Below are positions 1 through 6,001 of a DNA stretch of 8,851 nt, piece after piece (the stretch's first letter is position 1; each line of letters begins with the position of its first letter). The DNA is from CAZYMF01 sp964648215 (GTDB taxonomy: Bacteria > Desulfobacterota > Binatia > HRBIN30 > JACQVA1): NCBI GenBank assembly GCA_964648215.1, contig CAZYMF010000202.1, positions 1 through 8,851 of the forward strand, given 5' to 3'. Below the pieces are notes generated by a model. That model did not search any database, was not told the origin of the DNA, and saw nothing but the letters and a program-made list of their open reading frames with translations. A program made the position numbers and the translations under genes.

Positions 1-6
1 ATCCTC

Positions 7-35
7 TTGCTGCTTGCACCTGAATGCTTCATACT
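7..35 (+). promoter_or_regulatory. Candidate promoter of the xre-res pair, possibly leaderless
   Basis: TTGCTG at 7-12 (3 of 6 to the sigma-70 -35 consensus) lies 17 bp before CATACT at 30-35 (4 of 6 to -10). Six bases separate the -10 from the ATG at 42, so the transcript would begin at or next to the start codon. No Shine-Dalgarno sequence precedes either possible ATG (24 or 42), which fits leaderless translation. The -35 match is weak, so this is an inference. Confidence 0.35.
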
Positions 36-50
36 GATCACATGAAAGCA
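25..50. promoter_or_regulatory. Palindromic candidate operator over the antitoxin start
   Basis: A symmetric element of the form TGCTT-N5-TGATCA-N5-AAGCA is centred between 37 and 38. Eight of 13 base pairs are symmetric, and the outer and inner arms share exactly the same centre. It covers the candidate -10 (30-35) and the ATG at 42. A further TGCTT lies at 11-15, 14 bp upstream of the left arm. Many type II antitoxins repress their own promoter through such palindromes, and the adjacent Xre protein carries a helix-turn-helix. Binding is inferred. Confidence 0.5.
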
Positions 51-479
51 ACTGCCGCACGCGCCAAGACCCTGATCCAGACGCAGACCCAAGGCCATCC
101 GCTGCGCGCCGGGGAAGCGGCGGCCCGGGTGAAGGCCGGCCTGCCGCTGGCCGAGTTCGACGCGTTGCGCGAGCTCCTGGGGCTGACCGTGGAAGGTCTA
201 GCCGGCAGGATCGGTATCTCGATCGCGACGCTGTCGCGCCGGCGCCAGAGCGGCCGGCCCCTCGACGCCGGCCACGGCGACCGCCTGGTGCGCTTCGCCC
301 GGTTGTTCCGTCTCGCCACCGAGCTGTACGACGGCAACCGGGAAGCAGCGCGCGAGTGGCTGCGCAAGCCAGCCCGCGCCCTTGATGGCGAAACGCCGCT
401 GGACCACGCCGATACCGAGGCCGGCGCGCGCGAGGTCGAGACGCTGATCGGTCGCCTCGAGCACGGCGTGTACACCTGA
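42..479 (+). CDS. xre: Xre/MbcA/ParS-type antitoxin (DUF2384) of a RES toxin-antitoxin pair
   Basis: The 145-residue protein is the predicted antitoxin that neutralises the RES toxin encoded directly downstream and probably represses the shared promoter. The N-terminal half has an Xre-like helix-turn-helix region around residues 45-75 (LTVEGLAGRIGISIATLSRR). The C-terminal half is a DUF2384 toxin-binding domain, with the family pattern of a WLRKP segment, then a G-x-TPLD segment, then the terminal ETLIGRLEHGVY. The start at 42 is preferred over the in-frame ATG at 24 because the 24 start would sit inside the candidate promoter and add six non-conserved residues; neither has a ribosome-binding site. 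The stop codon overlaps the next start by one base (TGATG), indicating translational coupling. Family assignment is confident; DNA binding is inferred. Confidence 0.9.
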   Translation: MKATAARAKTLIQTQTQGHPLRAGEAAARVKAGLPLAEFDALRELLGLTVEGLAGRIGISIATLSRRRQSGRPLDAGHGDRLVRFARLFRLATELYDGNREAAREWLRKPARALDGETPLDHADTEAGAREVETLIGRLEHGVYT

Positions 480-955
480 TGCCGAAGCTGTGGCGCGTGG
501 TGAAGCGCAAGCGCGCCGCCACGGCGTTCGACGGCAAGGCGGCGCAGCGCTTCGGCGGCCGTTGGAACTCCACCGGCCGGCCGGCGGTCTACACCAGCGC
601 CACCAAGTCGCTCGCGCTGCTCGAGATCCTGGTCCACCTCGACGTCGGCGGCCCTCTTCCCCGCCTGGTCGCGTTCAGCTTCGATCTCGATGACGAGCTC
701 GTCGAACGCCTGGCCGCCGCGCGGCTGCCGCGGCGCTGGCGCACGTCGGGCGGCTTGCTGGCAACGCAGCAGATCGGCGACGAATGGCTCGCCGCCGGCA
801 GCGCCGTGGCACTCGCCGTGCCGAGCGCGATCGTGCCGGAGGAATCGAACTACCTGCTCAATCCCGCTCACCCCGCCTATGGGCGGTTGAAGTTCGGCAA
901 GCCCGTGCCTTTTCTCCTCGACCCTCGCCTGGGCTCGCAACGCAGTCTGACTTGA
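479..955 (+). CDS. res: RES-domain toxin, predicted NAD+-degrading enzyme
   Basis: The 158-residue protein is a complete RES domain. In characterised Xre-RES systems the toxin depletes cellular NAD+ by phosphorolysis or hydrolysis, stopping growth until the antitoxin returns. The family hallmarks are visible: the GGRWN segment with Arg28, VYTS with Tyr38, SLALLE with Glu49, and VPSAIVP with Ser116, followed by NYLLNPAHP (124-132). Arg, Tyr, Glu and Ser are the conserved active-site positions of RES toxins, so the enzyme looks intact. Its length is typical. The ATG overlaps the antitoxin stop by one base, so the two are coupled, with antitoxin made first. The ending around residues 150-158 is not conserved. 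Confidence 0.92.
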   Translation: MPKLWRVVKRKRAATAFDGKAAQRFGGRWNSTGRPAVYTSATKSLALLEILVHLDVGGPLPRLVAFSFDLDDELVERLAAARLPRRWRTSGGLLATQQIGDEWLAAGSAVALAVPSAIVPEESNYLLNPAHPAYGRLKFGKPVPFLLDPRLGSQRSLT

Positions 956-971
956 GGACGCGGAGGCGAAG

Positions 972-1592
972 ATGTCGATCGCGCGATCATTCGAGCTGTT
1001 TCTGCTCGCGTCCCTGGCGACCCTGGTCGGCCTCGGGGTGATCCGCTGGCTGATGCTGCGGGCCCGCGGCGTGCGCGTGCTGGCCGTCGACCGCCAGCGA
1101 TCGATTGCCCAGGGGCTGACCGACCTGGCGCAGCTCGTCTGTCTGCTCGGCTGGGCGTACGCGGTGGTCGGCTACGCGTGGCCCCTGGCGACACCGCCCG
1201 GTCCGGCGTGGTTCGGCGTCGTTCTCCTCGAGACGATCTGGGCCAAGGCTGCGGGCGCGCTCCTCTTGCTCGGCGGCCTGGCGATCTACGCCCTGGCGCT
1301 GCGCGCCTTCGGCGATTCGTGGCGTCTGGGGATCGATCGGCAAAGGCCGGGGGCGTTGGTCACCTCCGGCGTGTTTGCCTGGATCCGCAATCCGATCTAC
1401 CTCGCCCTCGACCTGTTCTTCGCCGGCGCGTTCCTGGTGGAAGGCCGCGTCGCCCTGCTCCTATTGGCGCTGGCGAACGCGGCGCTGTTCCACCAGCTCA
1501 TTCGCAGAGAGGAGACCTTCCTCGCCGACAGGTACGGAGACGCCTACCGCGAGTACGGCAAGCGGGTCGGACGCTACGTGACCTGGCGATGA
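972..1592 (+). CDS. Isoprenylcysteine carboxyl methyltransferase (ICMT)-family membrane protein
   Basis: This 206-residue integral membrane protein has hydrophobic segments at about 7-29, 52-71, 81-111 and 141-173. The C-terminal half holds the ICMT/PEMT-type signature: GALVTSGVFAWIRNPIYLA (127-145) followed by a second conserved block with REE at 179-181, YGDAYREY at 188-195 and RVGRY at 198-202. This block binds S-adenosylmethionine and the lipid substrate in characterised members. Bacterial relatives are mostly of unknown substrate, probably methylating a lipid or small hydrophobic molecule rather than prenylated protein. A GGAGG at 962-966 sits 5 bases before the ATG. The gene starts 16 bp after the RES toxin on the same strand, so it may be read on the same transcript, though a functional link is not established. 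Confidence 0.8.
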   Translation: MSIARSFELFLLASLATLVGLGVIRWLMLRARGVRVLAVDRQRSIAQGLTDLAQLVCLLGWAYAVVGYAWPLATPPGPAWFGVVLLETIWAKAAGALLLLGGLAIYALALRAFGDSWRLGIDRQRPGALVTSGVFAWIRNPIYLALDLFFAGAFLVEGRVALLLLALANAALFHQLIRREETFLADRYGDAYREYGKRVGRYVTWR

Positions 1593-1597
1593 GGCCT

Positions 1598-1619
1598 CCG
1601 GCCCGCTCAGCGGGACCGG
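1598..1619. terminator. GC hairpin between convergent genes, possible bidirectional terminator
   Basis: CCGGCCCGC (1598-1606) pairs with GCGGG-A-CCGG (1610-1619), giving nine pairs with a single bulged A and a three-base loop. The loop (1607-1609) is the stop codon of the minus-strand gene. It fills most of the 14 bp between two convergent stop codons. A perfect palindrome GGGACCGGTCCC (1612-1623) offers an alternative fold. There is no T-run on either strand, so an intrinsic terminator is uncertain. Confidence 0.35.
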
Positions 1620-2854
1620 TCCCAGAGGCTTCTCCGCCGACGCAGCGAGACCGCCCCGAGCAGGAGCAGAAGGGCCGACGCGGCCAGCAGACCGTCTCGC
1701 CCGAGAGCGGGAACGGCGGCACTCGATCCGCGGAAGAACGAGGTGCCGTCGGCGAAGCGAGGGCTGCCGTTGAGAATCGCCAGCCCCTCGACATCCCCGA
1801 ACTCGATCTGCTCGCCGGTGGTGGCGGACGAGTTGCCGGCGCTGGGGTACGTGGTCGCCGTTCCCACGGCGACGCCGCCTCCCGAGCCGGTTACCGTGGC
1901 GCCGTAGACGTCGGTGTACGACTCATCGCTAGCGAAAAGGCGCCGCAAACTCCCCAGAGAGACAAAGGCGGCGCCCTCATTGGTGCCGCTGTTGGGCAGT
2001 GAGGCCACCTGGGAGAAGCTCCCCGGCGTCATGCCCGACAAGCCGGTGGTGGAATAGACGGTGCCATCCTCGACCAGGAACAGGTTCTGGTTGGCGGGGC
2101 CGAAGGCGATCATGCAGGTGCTGATGCCGGGGGCATCACCGCCGCTGCCGGCGTCCGCCCACACCTTCACGGTTGTTCCACAGATCTGGAACACCAGATC
2201 CGTCCCGCCCACGTCGGCGTCGTAGAGGCAGGTACCGTCCGTGGCAAGGCGTGATCCGTAGCCGTTGGCCGTACTCCCCATCCCATCGGTCACCACGGTC
2301 ACCGAGGTGGGCGTACCGAGGTTGCCGGTCGTCGGATCGATGGCCATCCGGAACAGCTCGTGATTGCCGCTGCCGTTCACGGCCACGGCGTACAAGTAGG
2401 AGCCGAGCACGGTCATGCCGTCGTCGGGCCAGTTCTGACTGGAGAAGGTGAACTGCATGATGTGTCCCGAGCCACCGGCGACCACGTGCTGCAGGTCGAA
2501 GCGGTAGAAATCGGAGGTGCCCTCGTCGTGTACGTAGGCGAAACGCCCGTCGGCCGTCACCGCAACAGCGTCGGGATTCGCGGCGCCGAACGTGCCGGAG
2601 TCCGCCAGGGCAATCCCCTGGTTGGGGTCGATGCTGCCGTCGCTGCGGATCGGGACGGCAACGACGTTGTTGCCGCTCTCGTTTGCGACCAGCAACACCT
2701 TCCCCGAAAAGTTGGGAACCGTGATCGGAAAAATCTGCCCCCAGGCGGCATTGCCCCCGACCGTCACCGCCGCCAGACACATCAGGGAGGCCAACACCGC
2801 CGGCTTCCCCGCCCCTCGTGAACGCGAAATGCTCCTCGAACTCATCTGACGCAC
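1607..2854 (-). CDS. Secreted beta-propeller-like protein with IPTL-CTERM-like sorting tail
   Basis: The 415-residue protein has three parts. Residues 1-39 look like a signal peptide, with a basic start rich in Arg, a hydrophobic core (about 18-33) and a likely cleavage near AWGQ. The body is rich in Gly, Ser, Thr and Asp, with recurring strands such as GKVLLVANESGNNVVAV and PDAVAVTADGRFAYVHD, typical of lactonase or YVTN-like beta-propellers. The tail, 381-408, runs VPALGRDG, then a hydrophobic stretch, then four arginines; this matches the layout of IPTL-CTERM signals cut by exosortase-type enzymes, though the usual Trp is replaced by Asp. GTG at 2854 is chosen as start because AAGGAGG (2859-2865) lies 4 bases upstream; ATG at 2845 would be 13 bases away. 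No enzymatic function can be assigned. Confidence 0.8.
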   Translation of the reverse strand: MRQMSSRSISRSRGAGKPAVLASLMCLAAVTVGGNAAWGQIFPITVPNFSGKVLLVANESGNNVVAVPIRSDGSIDPNQGIALADSGTFGAANPDAVAVTADGRFAYVHDEGTSDFYRFDLQHVVAGGSGHIMQFTFSSQNWPDDGMTVLGSYLYAVAVNGSGNHELFRMAIDPTTGNLGTPTSVTVVTDGMGSTANGYGSRLATDGTCLYDADVGGTDLVFQICGTTVKVWADAGSGGDAPGISTCMIAFGPANQNLFLVEDGTVYSTTGLSGMTPGSFSQVASLPNSGTNEGAAFVSLGSLRRLFASDESYTDVYGATVTGSGGGVAVGTATTYPSAGNSSATTGEQIEFGDVEGLAILNGSPRFADGTSFFRGSSAAVPALGRDGLLAASALLLLLGAVSLRRRRSLWDRSR

Positions 2855-3246
2855 GTGCCCTCCTTCTTTACCGGGTCCCCCCCCATCACCGGAGAGTCCC
2901 TGCCGTCAAAATGCGAGACGTTCTTATGAATTCTTACCAGCCGCCCGTCAAGCCAAAACTGCGACAACACGTTTGTAACGCCGGCCTGTCTCTCACGCGC
3001 GACTTCGCCAGGCGAGAGACCGGGAGCGGACCCCGGTCGCTAGGCGCTCGGTCAGGTCGGGGCCGGCTCGAGGACTCGTAGCTCTTCTTCCAGGCCGCGC
3101 GCTGCGCCACAGCCGCGAACGCTCCGGCCCGGCTCTTCCTCTCCCGCCCCGCCGCGCGCTACATAACCGGATGAACGCTGGCGATCGACGGCGGGCACTC
3201 AATCACCCGAGAGCAGTTCAAACCGGCGCGGAAAGGACATCGGCTC
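2855..3246. other. Divergent intergenic region
   Basis: This 392-base gap separates the minus-strand CTERM-like gene from the plus-strand isomerase. It holds the minus-strand promoter at 2923-2951, the C8 tract at 2877-2884, and an inverted repeat GTCTCTC (2988-2994) with GAGAGAC (3014-3020) separated by 19 bases. On the plus side, AAGGA at 3233-3237 is the ribosome-binding site of the isomerase. A TACATA near 3160 could be a -10, but no convincing -35 accompanies it. I see no coding frame, tRNA or other RNA gene here. Confidence 0.5.
2923..2951 (-). promoter_or_regulatory. Sigma-70-type promoter of the secreted CTERM-like gene
   Basis: Read on the minus strand, TTGACG (2951-2946, 5 of 6 to consensus) is followed after exactly 17 bp by CATAAG (2928-2923, 4 of 6). 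The spacer is unusually AT-rich for this window near the -10. Transcription would begin near 2916, leaving about 62 bases of leader before the GTG at 2854. That leader includes an unbroken run of eight G (plus-strand C at 2877-2884). Confidence 0.5.
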
Positions 3247-3630
3247 ATGAGCACACCATCGAAAGCCACGGCGGAGCACATGCGCGACGTGCTGCGGCGC
3301 TACGTCGATCTGATGACCACGGGGGACTGCGACGGGATCGTGGCCCTCTATGCCGACGACGCCGTCGTCGAGGACCCCGTCGGCTCGGTGCCGCGGCGCG
3401 GCCGCGAGGCAATCTTCGAGCTGTACCGCAGCGCCGCCGGGCAGGTGCGCCTCGAGCTCGACGGGCGCGTTCGTGTCGCCACCAACACCGCGGCGGCGCC
3501 GATGCTCGGCCGGGCCACCGGCATGCCCGGCATGGTCATCGAGATCGTCGACGTGATGACCTTCAACGACGACGGCTTGATCACGTCGATGCGCGCCTAC
3601 TGGAGCGCGGACACGATCCGCCCCGAGTGA
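3247..3630 (+). CDS. Steroid delta-isomerase-like (SnoaL/KSI fold) enzyme
   Basis: The 127-residue protein closely resembles bacterial delta5-3-ketosteroid isomerase, which moves the C5-C6 double bond of 3-oxosteroids into conjugation. The three catalytic positions of the Comamonas enzyme are all present: Tyr14 corresponds to Tyr19 (RRYVDL), Asp38 to Asp43 (in the YADDAVVEDPVGS segment), and Asp99 to Asp102 (IVDVMTF). The length is nearly identical to the family (about 125). This supports real isomerase chemistry rather than a generic NTF2-like fold, but substrate may differ, since many SnoaL-like relatives act on other ring compounds. AAGGA at 3233-3237 lies 9 bases before the ATG. It has no partner enzyme in the window. 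The comparison was made from memory of the Comamonas sequence. Confidence 0.8.
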   Translation: MSTPSKATAEHMRDVLRRYVDLMTTGDCDGIVALYADDAVVEDPVGSVPRRGREAIFELYRSAAGQVRLELDGRVRVATNTAAAPMLGRATGMPGMVIEIVDVMTFNDDGLITSMRAYWSADTIRPE

Positions 3631-3846
3631 GGTCCCCTGCCGGCCGAAGAGATCCGGATCGCGGACCTGGCATGTCCGCAGCTCAGCGACGCGCAGCGCA
3701 CCGCCATTGCCGCCGCTGACCGCGTCGACCTGCTCGAGCGTCATCCCGAGATCGACGACGTCGATCCGCGCCTGGCGCGTTGCCGCCAGGCGTACGAACG
3801 GAGCGATCGGCGGCTGCCGTTGCGGGCGCCCCGGGCGATCCGCTAG
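3631..3846 (+). pseudogene. Startless 71-codon open frame directly after the isomerase stop
   Basis: After the TGA at 3628-3630, the same reading frame stays open for 71 codons until TAG at 3844-3846. Third codon positions are nearly all G or C, like the real genes here, and the translation looks protein-like (segments EEIRIADLACPQLSDAQRT and HPEIDDVDPRLARCRQAYE). There is no ATG or GTG in frame, and the only TTG is seven codons from the end. It is most simply the remainder of a gene that lost its start. A CTG start at 3637 or stop-codon readthrough from the isomerase are less likely alternatives. I do not recognise the family. Confidence 0.4.
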
Positions 3847-3849
3847 CCT
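3820..3849 (+). promoter_or_regulatory. Candidate leaderless promoter of the MNT-HEPN pair
   Basis: TAGCCT at 3844-3849 (a TAnnnT-type -10) ends six bases before the ATG at 3856, and TTGCGG at 3820-3825 lies 18 bp upstream of it. There is no Shine-Dalgarno sequence before this ATG. The spacing to the start codon is the same as at the xre gene, which suggests the same leaderless arrangement for both toxin-antitoxin pairs. The hexamers are weak matches. Confidence 0.3.
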
Positions 3850-3855
3850 GACCTC

Positions 3856-4233
3856 ATGAACCGAACGCGGCTGGAGGGAGCCGATCTCGACCGCCACCTC
3901 GAGCGCATCGCCACAGCGCTGGTGCAGGCGTTCTCACCGCGGCAGGTCATTTTGTTCGGATCGTTTGCGCGCGGCGATCAGAACCGCGCGAGTGACATCG
4001 ACCTCGTCGTGATCGCCGAGACCGGCGAGCCGTTCCACGAGCGGATCGGCCGTGCCCTCGATGCCTGCTACCGCGTGGCCGCGGAGCTGCCGGTCGAGGT
4101 CCTCGTCTACACGCCGCGCGAATGGGAAGACATGCGGCGCCGAGAAAACACGTTTGCCCGGCGGGTGCTCGAAGAGGGACGGGTGCTGTATGAGTGCGGA
4201 CCGCAATCTGACCGAGGCGCAGCGCTGGCTTAA
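3856..4233 (+). CDS. mntA: MNT-type nucleotidyltransferase, predicted antitoxin of a HEPN toxin
   Basis: This 125-residue minimal nucleotidyltransferase carries the active-site pattern GS-x10-DxD exactly: Gly35-Ser36 in LFGSFARG, then Asp47 and Asp49 in SDIDLVVI. A third acidic residue is probably Glu81 (PVEVLVY). In type VII systems such as Shewanella HepT-MntA, the MNT protein adds AMP groups to the HEPN toxin and silences it. The gene immediately precedes a HEPN gene and overlaps it by 44 bases, so the last 14 residues are encoded in DNA shared with the partner and look unconserved. No ribosome-binding site is seen before the ATG. AMPylation is inferred from the family. Confidence 0.88.
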   Translation: MNRTRLEGADLDRHLERIATALVQAFSPRQVILFGSFARGDQNRASDIDLVVIAETGEPFHERIGRALDACYRVAAELPVEVLVYTPREWEDMRRRENTFARRVLEEGRVLYECGPQSDRGAALA

Positions 4234-4606
4234 ACAAGCGCGGCATGATCGTGATGCGGCTCGGCTGAATCGCGACCACGGGTTTCACGAGCATGCCTGC
4301 TTCCTGGCGCAGCAGAGCGCCGAGAAGGCCCTGAAGGCCTTCCTCTACGCGCGCGGCCAGGGCCCCGTCATCGGGCACTCGACGTTCTCCCTCGCCCGCG
4401 AGTGCGCCGCGCACGAGACAACCTTCGCCGCACTTGAGGACGCGTGCCGGCGCCTGGATCAGCTCTACATCCCCACCCGTTATCCCAACGGCCTGCCCGA
4501 CAACATCCCGCACGACTTCTATGACGTGCGTCTCGCGGACCAGGCGCTCGCGGACCTCGACGCCGTTGTGTCCTGCGTCGAGCGCTTCGTCTCGCTCGCT
4601 GGATGA
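4190..4606 (+). CDS. hepT: HEPN-domain protein, predicted toxin partner of the MNT antitoxin
   Basis: The 138-residue all-helical protein matches the COG2250-type HEPN family. The signature helix is FLAQQSAEKALKAFL (38-52), followed by GHS (62-64) and the YIPTRYPNGLPDN segment (93-105) typical of MNT-linked HEPN proteins. HEPN toxins are ribonucleases using an R-x4-6-H motif. Here the only clear fit is Arg28 with His33 or His35, in the loop before the signature helix, not the usual later position, so catalytic activity is less sure than the family call. The frame stays open back to 4052, but the ATG at 4190 is chosen because the preceding 46 codons are the antitoxin gene read in another frame and do not look like HEPN. 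The gene symbol is by analogy with HepT-MntA. Confidence 0.82.
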   Translation: MSADRNLTEAQRWLKQARHDRDAARLNRDHGFHEHACFLAQQSAEKALKAFLYARGQGPVIGHSTFSLARECAAHETTFAALEDACRRLDQLYIPTRYPNGLPDNIPHDFYDVRLADQALADLDAVVSCVERFVSLAG

Positions 4607-4712
4607 GATCGACAACCGGCTCGGGCACGTCACCGGGAGCCAGCCAGAGCGGCGGCGCGCTCGAAGAGCATCGTCCCTACCCCGTCCGGCCTTCCATAGA
4701 GGAAACGCCCGC

Positions 4713-5978
4713 TCAGCCTTTCGCCTGTTTCTTCAGCCACTCGCGGAAGAGCTCGTCTTCTCTCACCTGTCGCCTCCGGACCCCGGCGATGTCAGCGGCC
4801 GGGGGCGCTCCCCGATCGATGATCGTCCAGGCGGGAAGCGGCTCGCCCGGCGGGCAGCCGGGCACGTGCAGGCAGGTCTTTCCGGCCTGCTCGATCCGCT
4901 TCTTCACCCCGACGCTGCAGTCGCCCATGAGCACGAGGTTGTTTCCGAAGTCGGTGCCTTCGGGAATCTTGCGATGGCGGCCGAGGACGATGTGCAGCCC
5001 CTTGTTCCGGTCGTACTCGTTCAGCGACTTCAGCTTCGACATGGTGAACGACAGCAGCCCCTGGCAGGTGCTGCACGCCTTTTCGATGTGGAAGTTGTAC
5101 TCGGGCCAGGCGTCGAACCCTTCCAGGTAGGGCAGGTAGAGGTTCCGCCGCACGTCTTCGATGCGGCTGCCGCGGATCTCGATGTGATCCGCATCGAAGT
5201 TGCCCAGACCTTTCTCCCGGGCGGCGGCGAAATACTCGACCCTCTCGAGATCGAGCCCGGCCATACGACAGGTCGTGGCGTCGATGGCCACCATGTCCTG
5301 CCCGGCAACGACGCAGCCGAACTCCGCCGGGGTGCCCGAATGTGGGCCGAAGCCTTCCATGGGGCGAATCATGTCCACCACCGTGAGGTCGGGGCGCACG
5401 AGATCTCCCAGGTCCATCATCGCCGCGGCCAGGTCGGTGCAGTGCATGACATAGTGATGCATGTCCTGGACGACGCCCTTGAGGTTCTTGAGGGCGCAGC
5501 TGAAGACCATGCTGACGTGCGACTTGAAGATGGGCACGTTGACCAGGTGATCCGCCTCGAGAAGGAAGCGGGGCAGATCCACCTGCCGAATGGCGGAGGT
5601 CGGGCTCGGGATGTCCTTCTTGATCAGGTCCTCGTCGCTCTTGATGTCGCGGATCTCGTCCACGCCGGCGTCCTCGGCCGCTTGGCGGATGCCGCTGCTC
5701 TCCAGGCAGGCCATCGTGTCGCAGCCGATGGCGGAGGCCTCGGCGAGAATGATGCGCCCGGGTCTGGCTTGCTTGAGGAGGCGGATCACGGCGGCGACCA
5801 CCTCCGGGCTCGTGTTCACCGAGCTGTCCGGCGCAGCCTCGTGGCCGGCGTTCGGCTTGACGACCACCGTCGAGCCCGGGCGGATGATGGAGGCGACGCC
5901 ACCGAGGTGATCCACCGCCTGCTTCACCATGGACTCTGCGTCGCTACCCTTGACGATCGAGACGATCGACTTCTCCAT
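4713..5978 (-). CDS. DUF362 family protein with a cysteine-bearing C-terminus
   Basis: The 421-residue protein has the DUF362 pattern: KPNAG (41-45), an acidic LAEAS segment (79-83), PIFKSHVSMVFSCALKNLKG (149-168) and DMIRPMEGFGPHSG (202-215). The biochemical role of this family is poorly known. The C-terminal part adds cysteines: C302-x2-C305 (ACSTCQG), C354 (GDCSVG), C369 and C375 in GCPP, resembling Fe-S-binding arrangements such as those around the GCPP of hydrogenase-type subunits. The ATG at 5978 is preceded by GGAGGA (5985-5990) at 6 bases. An in-frame ATG at 6005 overlaps the upstream stop (ATGA) but lacks its own site. It follows the M24 gene by 23 bp and is the last gene of the tetR unit. 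No signal peptide is seen. Confidence 0.8.
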   Translation of the reverse strand: MEKSIVSIVKGSDAESMVKQAVDHLGGVASIIRPGSTVVVKPNAGHEAAPDSSVNTSPEVVAAVIRLLKQARPGRIILAEASAIGCDTMACLESSGIRQAAEDAGVDEIRDIKSDEDLIKKDIPSPTSAIRQVDLPRFLLEADHLVNVPIFKSHVSMVFSCALKNLKGVVQDMHHYVMHCTDLAAAMMDLGDLVRPDLTVVDMIRPMEGFGPHSGTPAEFGCVVAGQDMVAIDATTCRMAGLDLERVEYFAAAREKGLGNFDADHIEIRGSRIEDVRRNLYLPYLEGFDAWPEYNFHIEKACSTCQGLLSFTMSKLKSLNEYDRNKGLHIVLGRHRKIPEGTDFGNNLVLMGDCSVGVKKRIEQAGKTCLHVPGCPPGEPLPAWTIIDRGAPPAADIAGVRRRQVREDELFREWLKKQAKG

Positions 5979-6001
5979 GTTCAGTCCTCCGCGGCTTCGG
6001 G

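Noticed and set aside
38..940. Minus-strand open frame of 300 codons across the xre-res pair
   Set aside because: Antisense to two genes with clear family signatures and shows no family features of its own.
1178..2002. Plus-strand open frame spanning the methyltransferase and CTERM-like genes
   Set aside because: Runs out of frame through two real genes on opposite strands; composition is Arg/Gly/Ala-rich shadow.
3199..3897. Minus-strand open frame opposite the isomerase and startless frame
   Set aside because: Antisense to the isomerase with its three catalytic residues; no domain recognised.
4607..4712. Terminator or small gene between the HEPN and DUF362 genes
   Set aside because: A GGCTC and GAGCC pair (4618-4622, 4637-4641) forms only a short stem without a T-run, and no coding frame of interest is visible.
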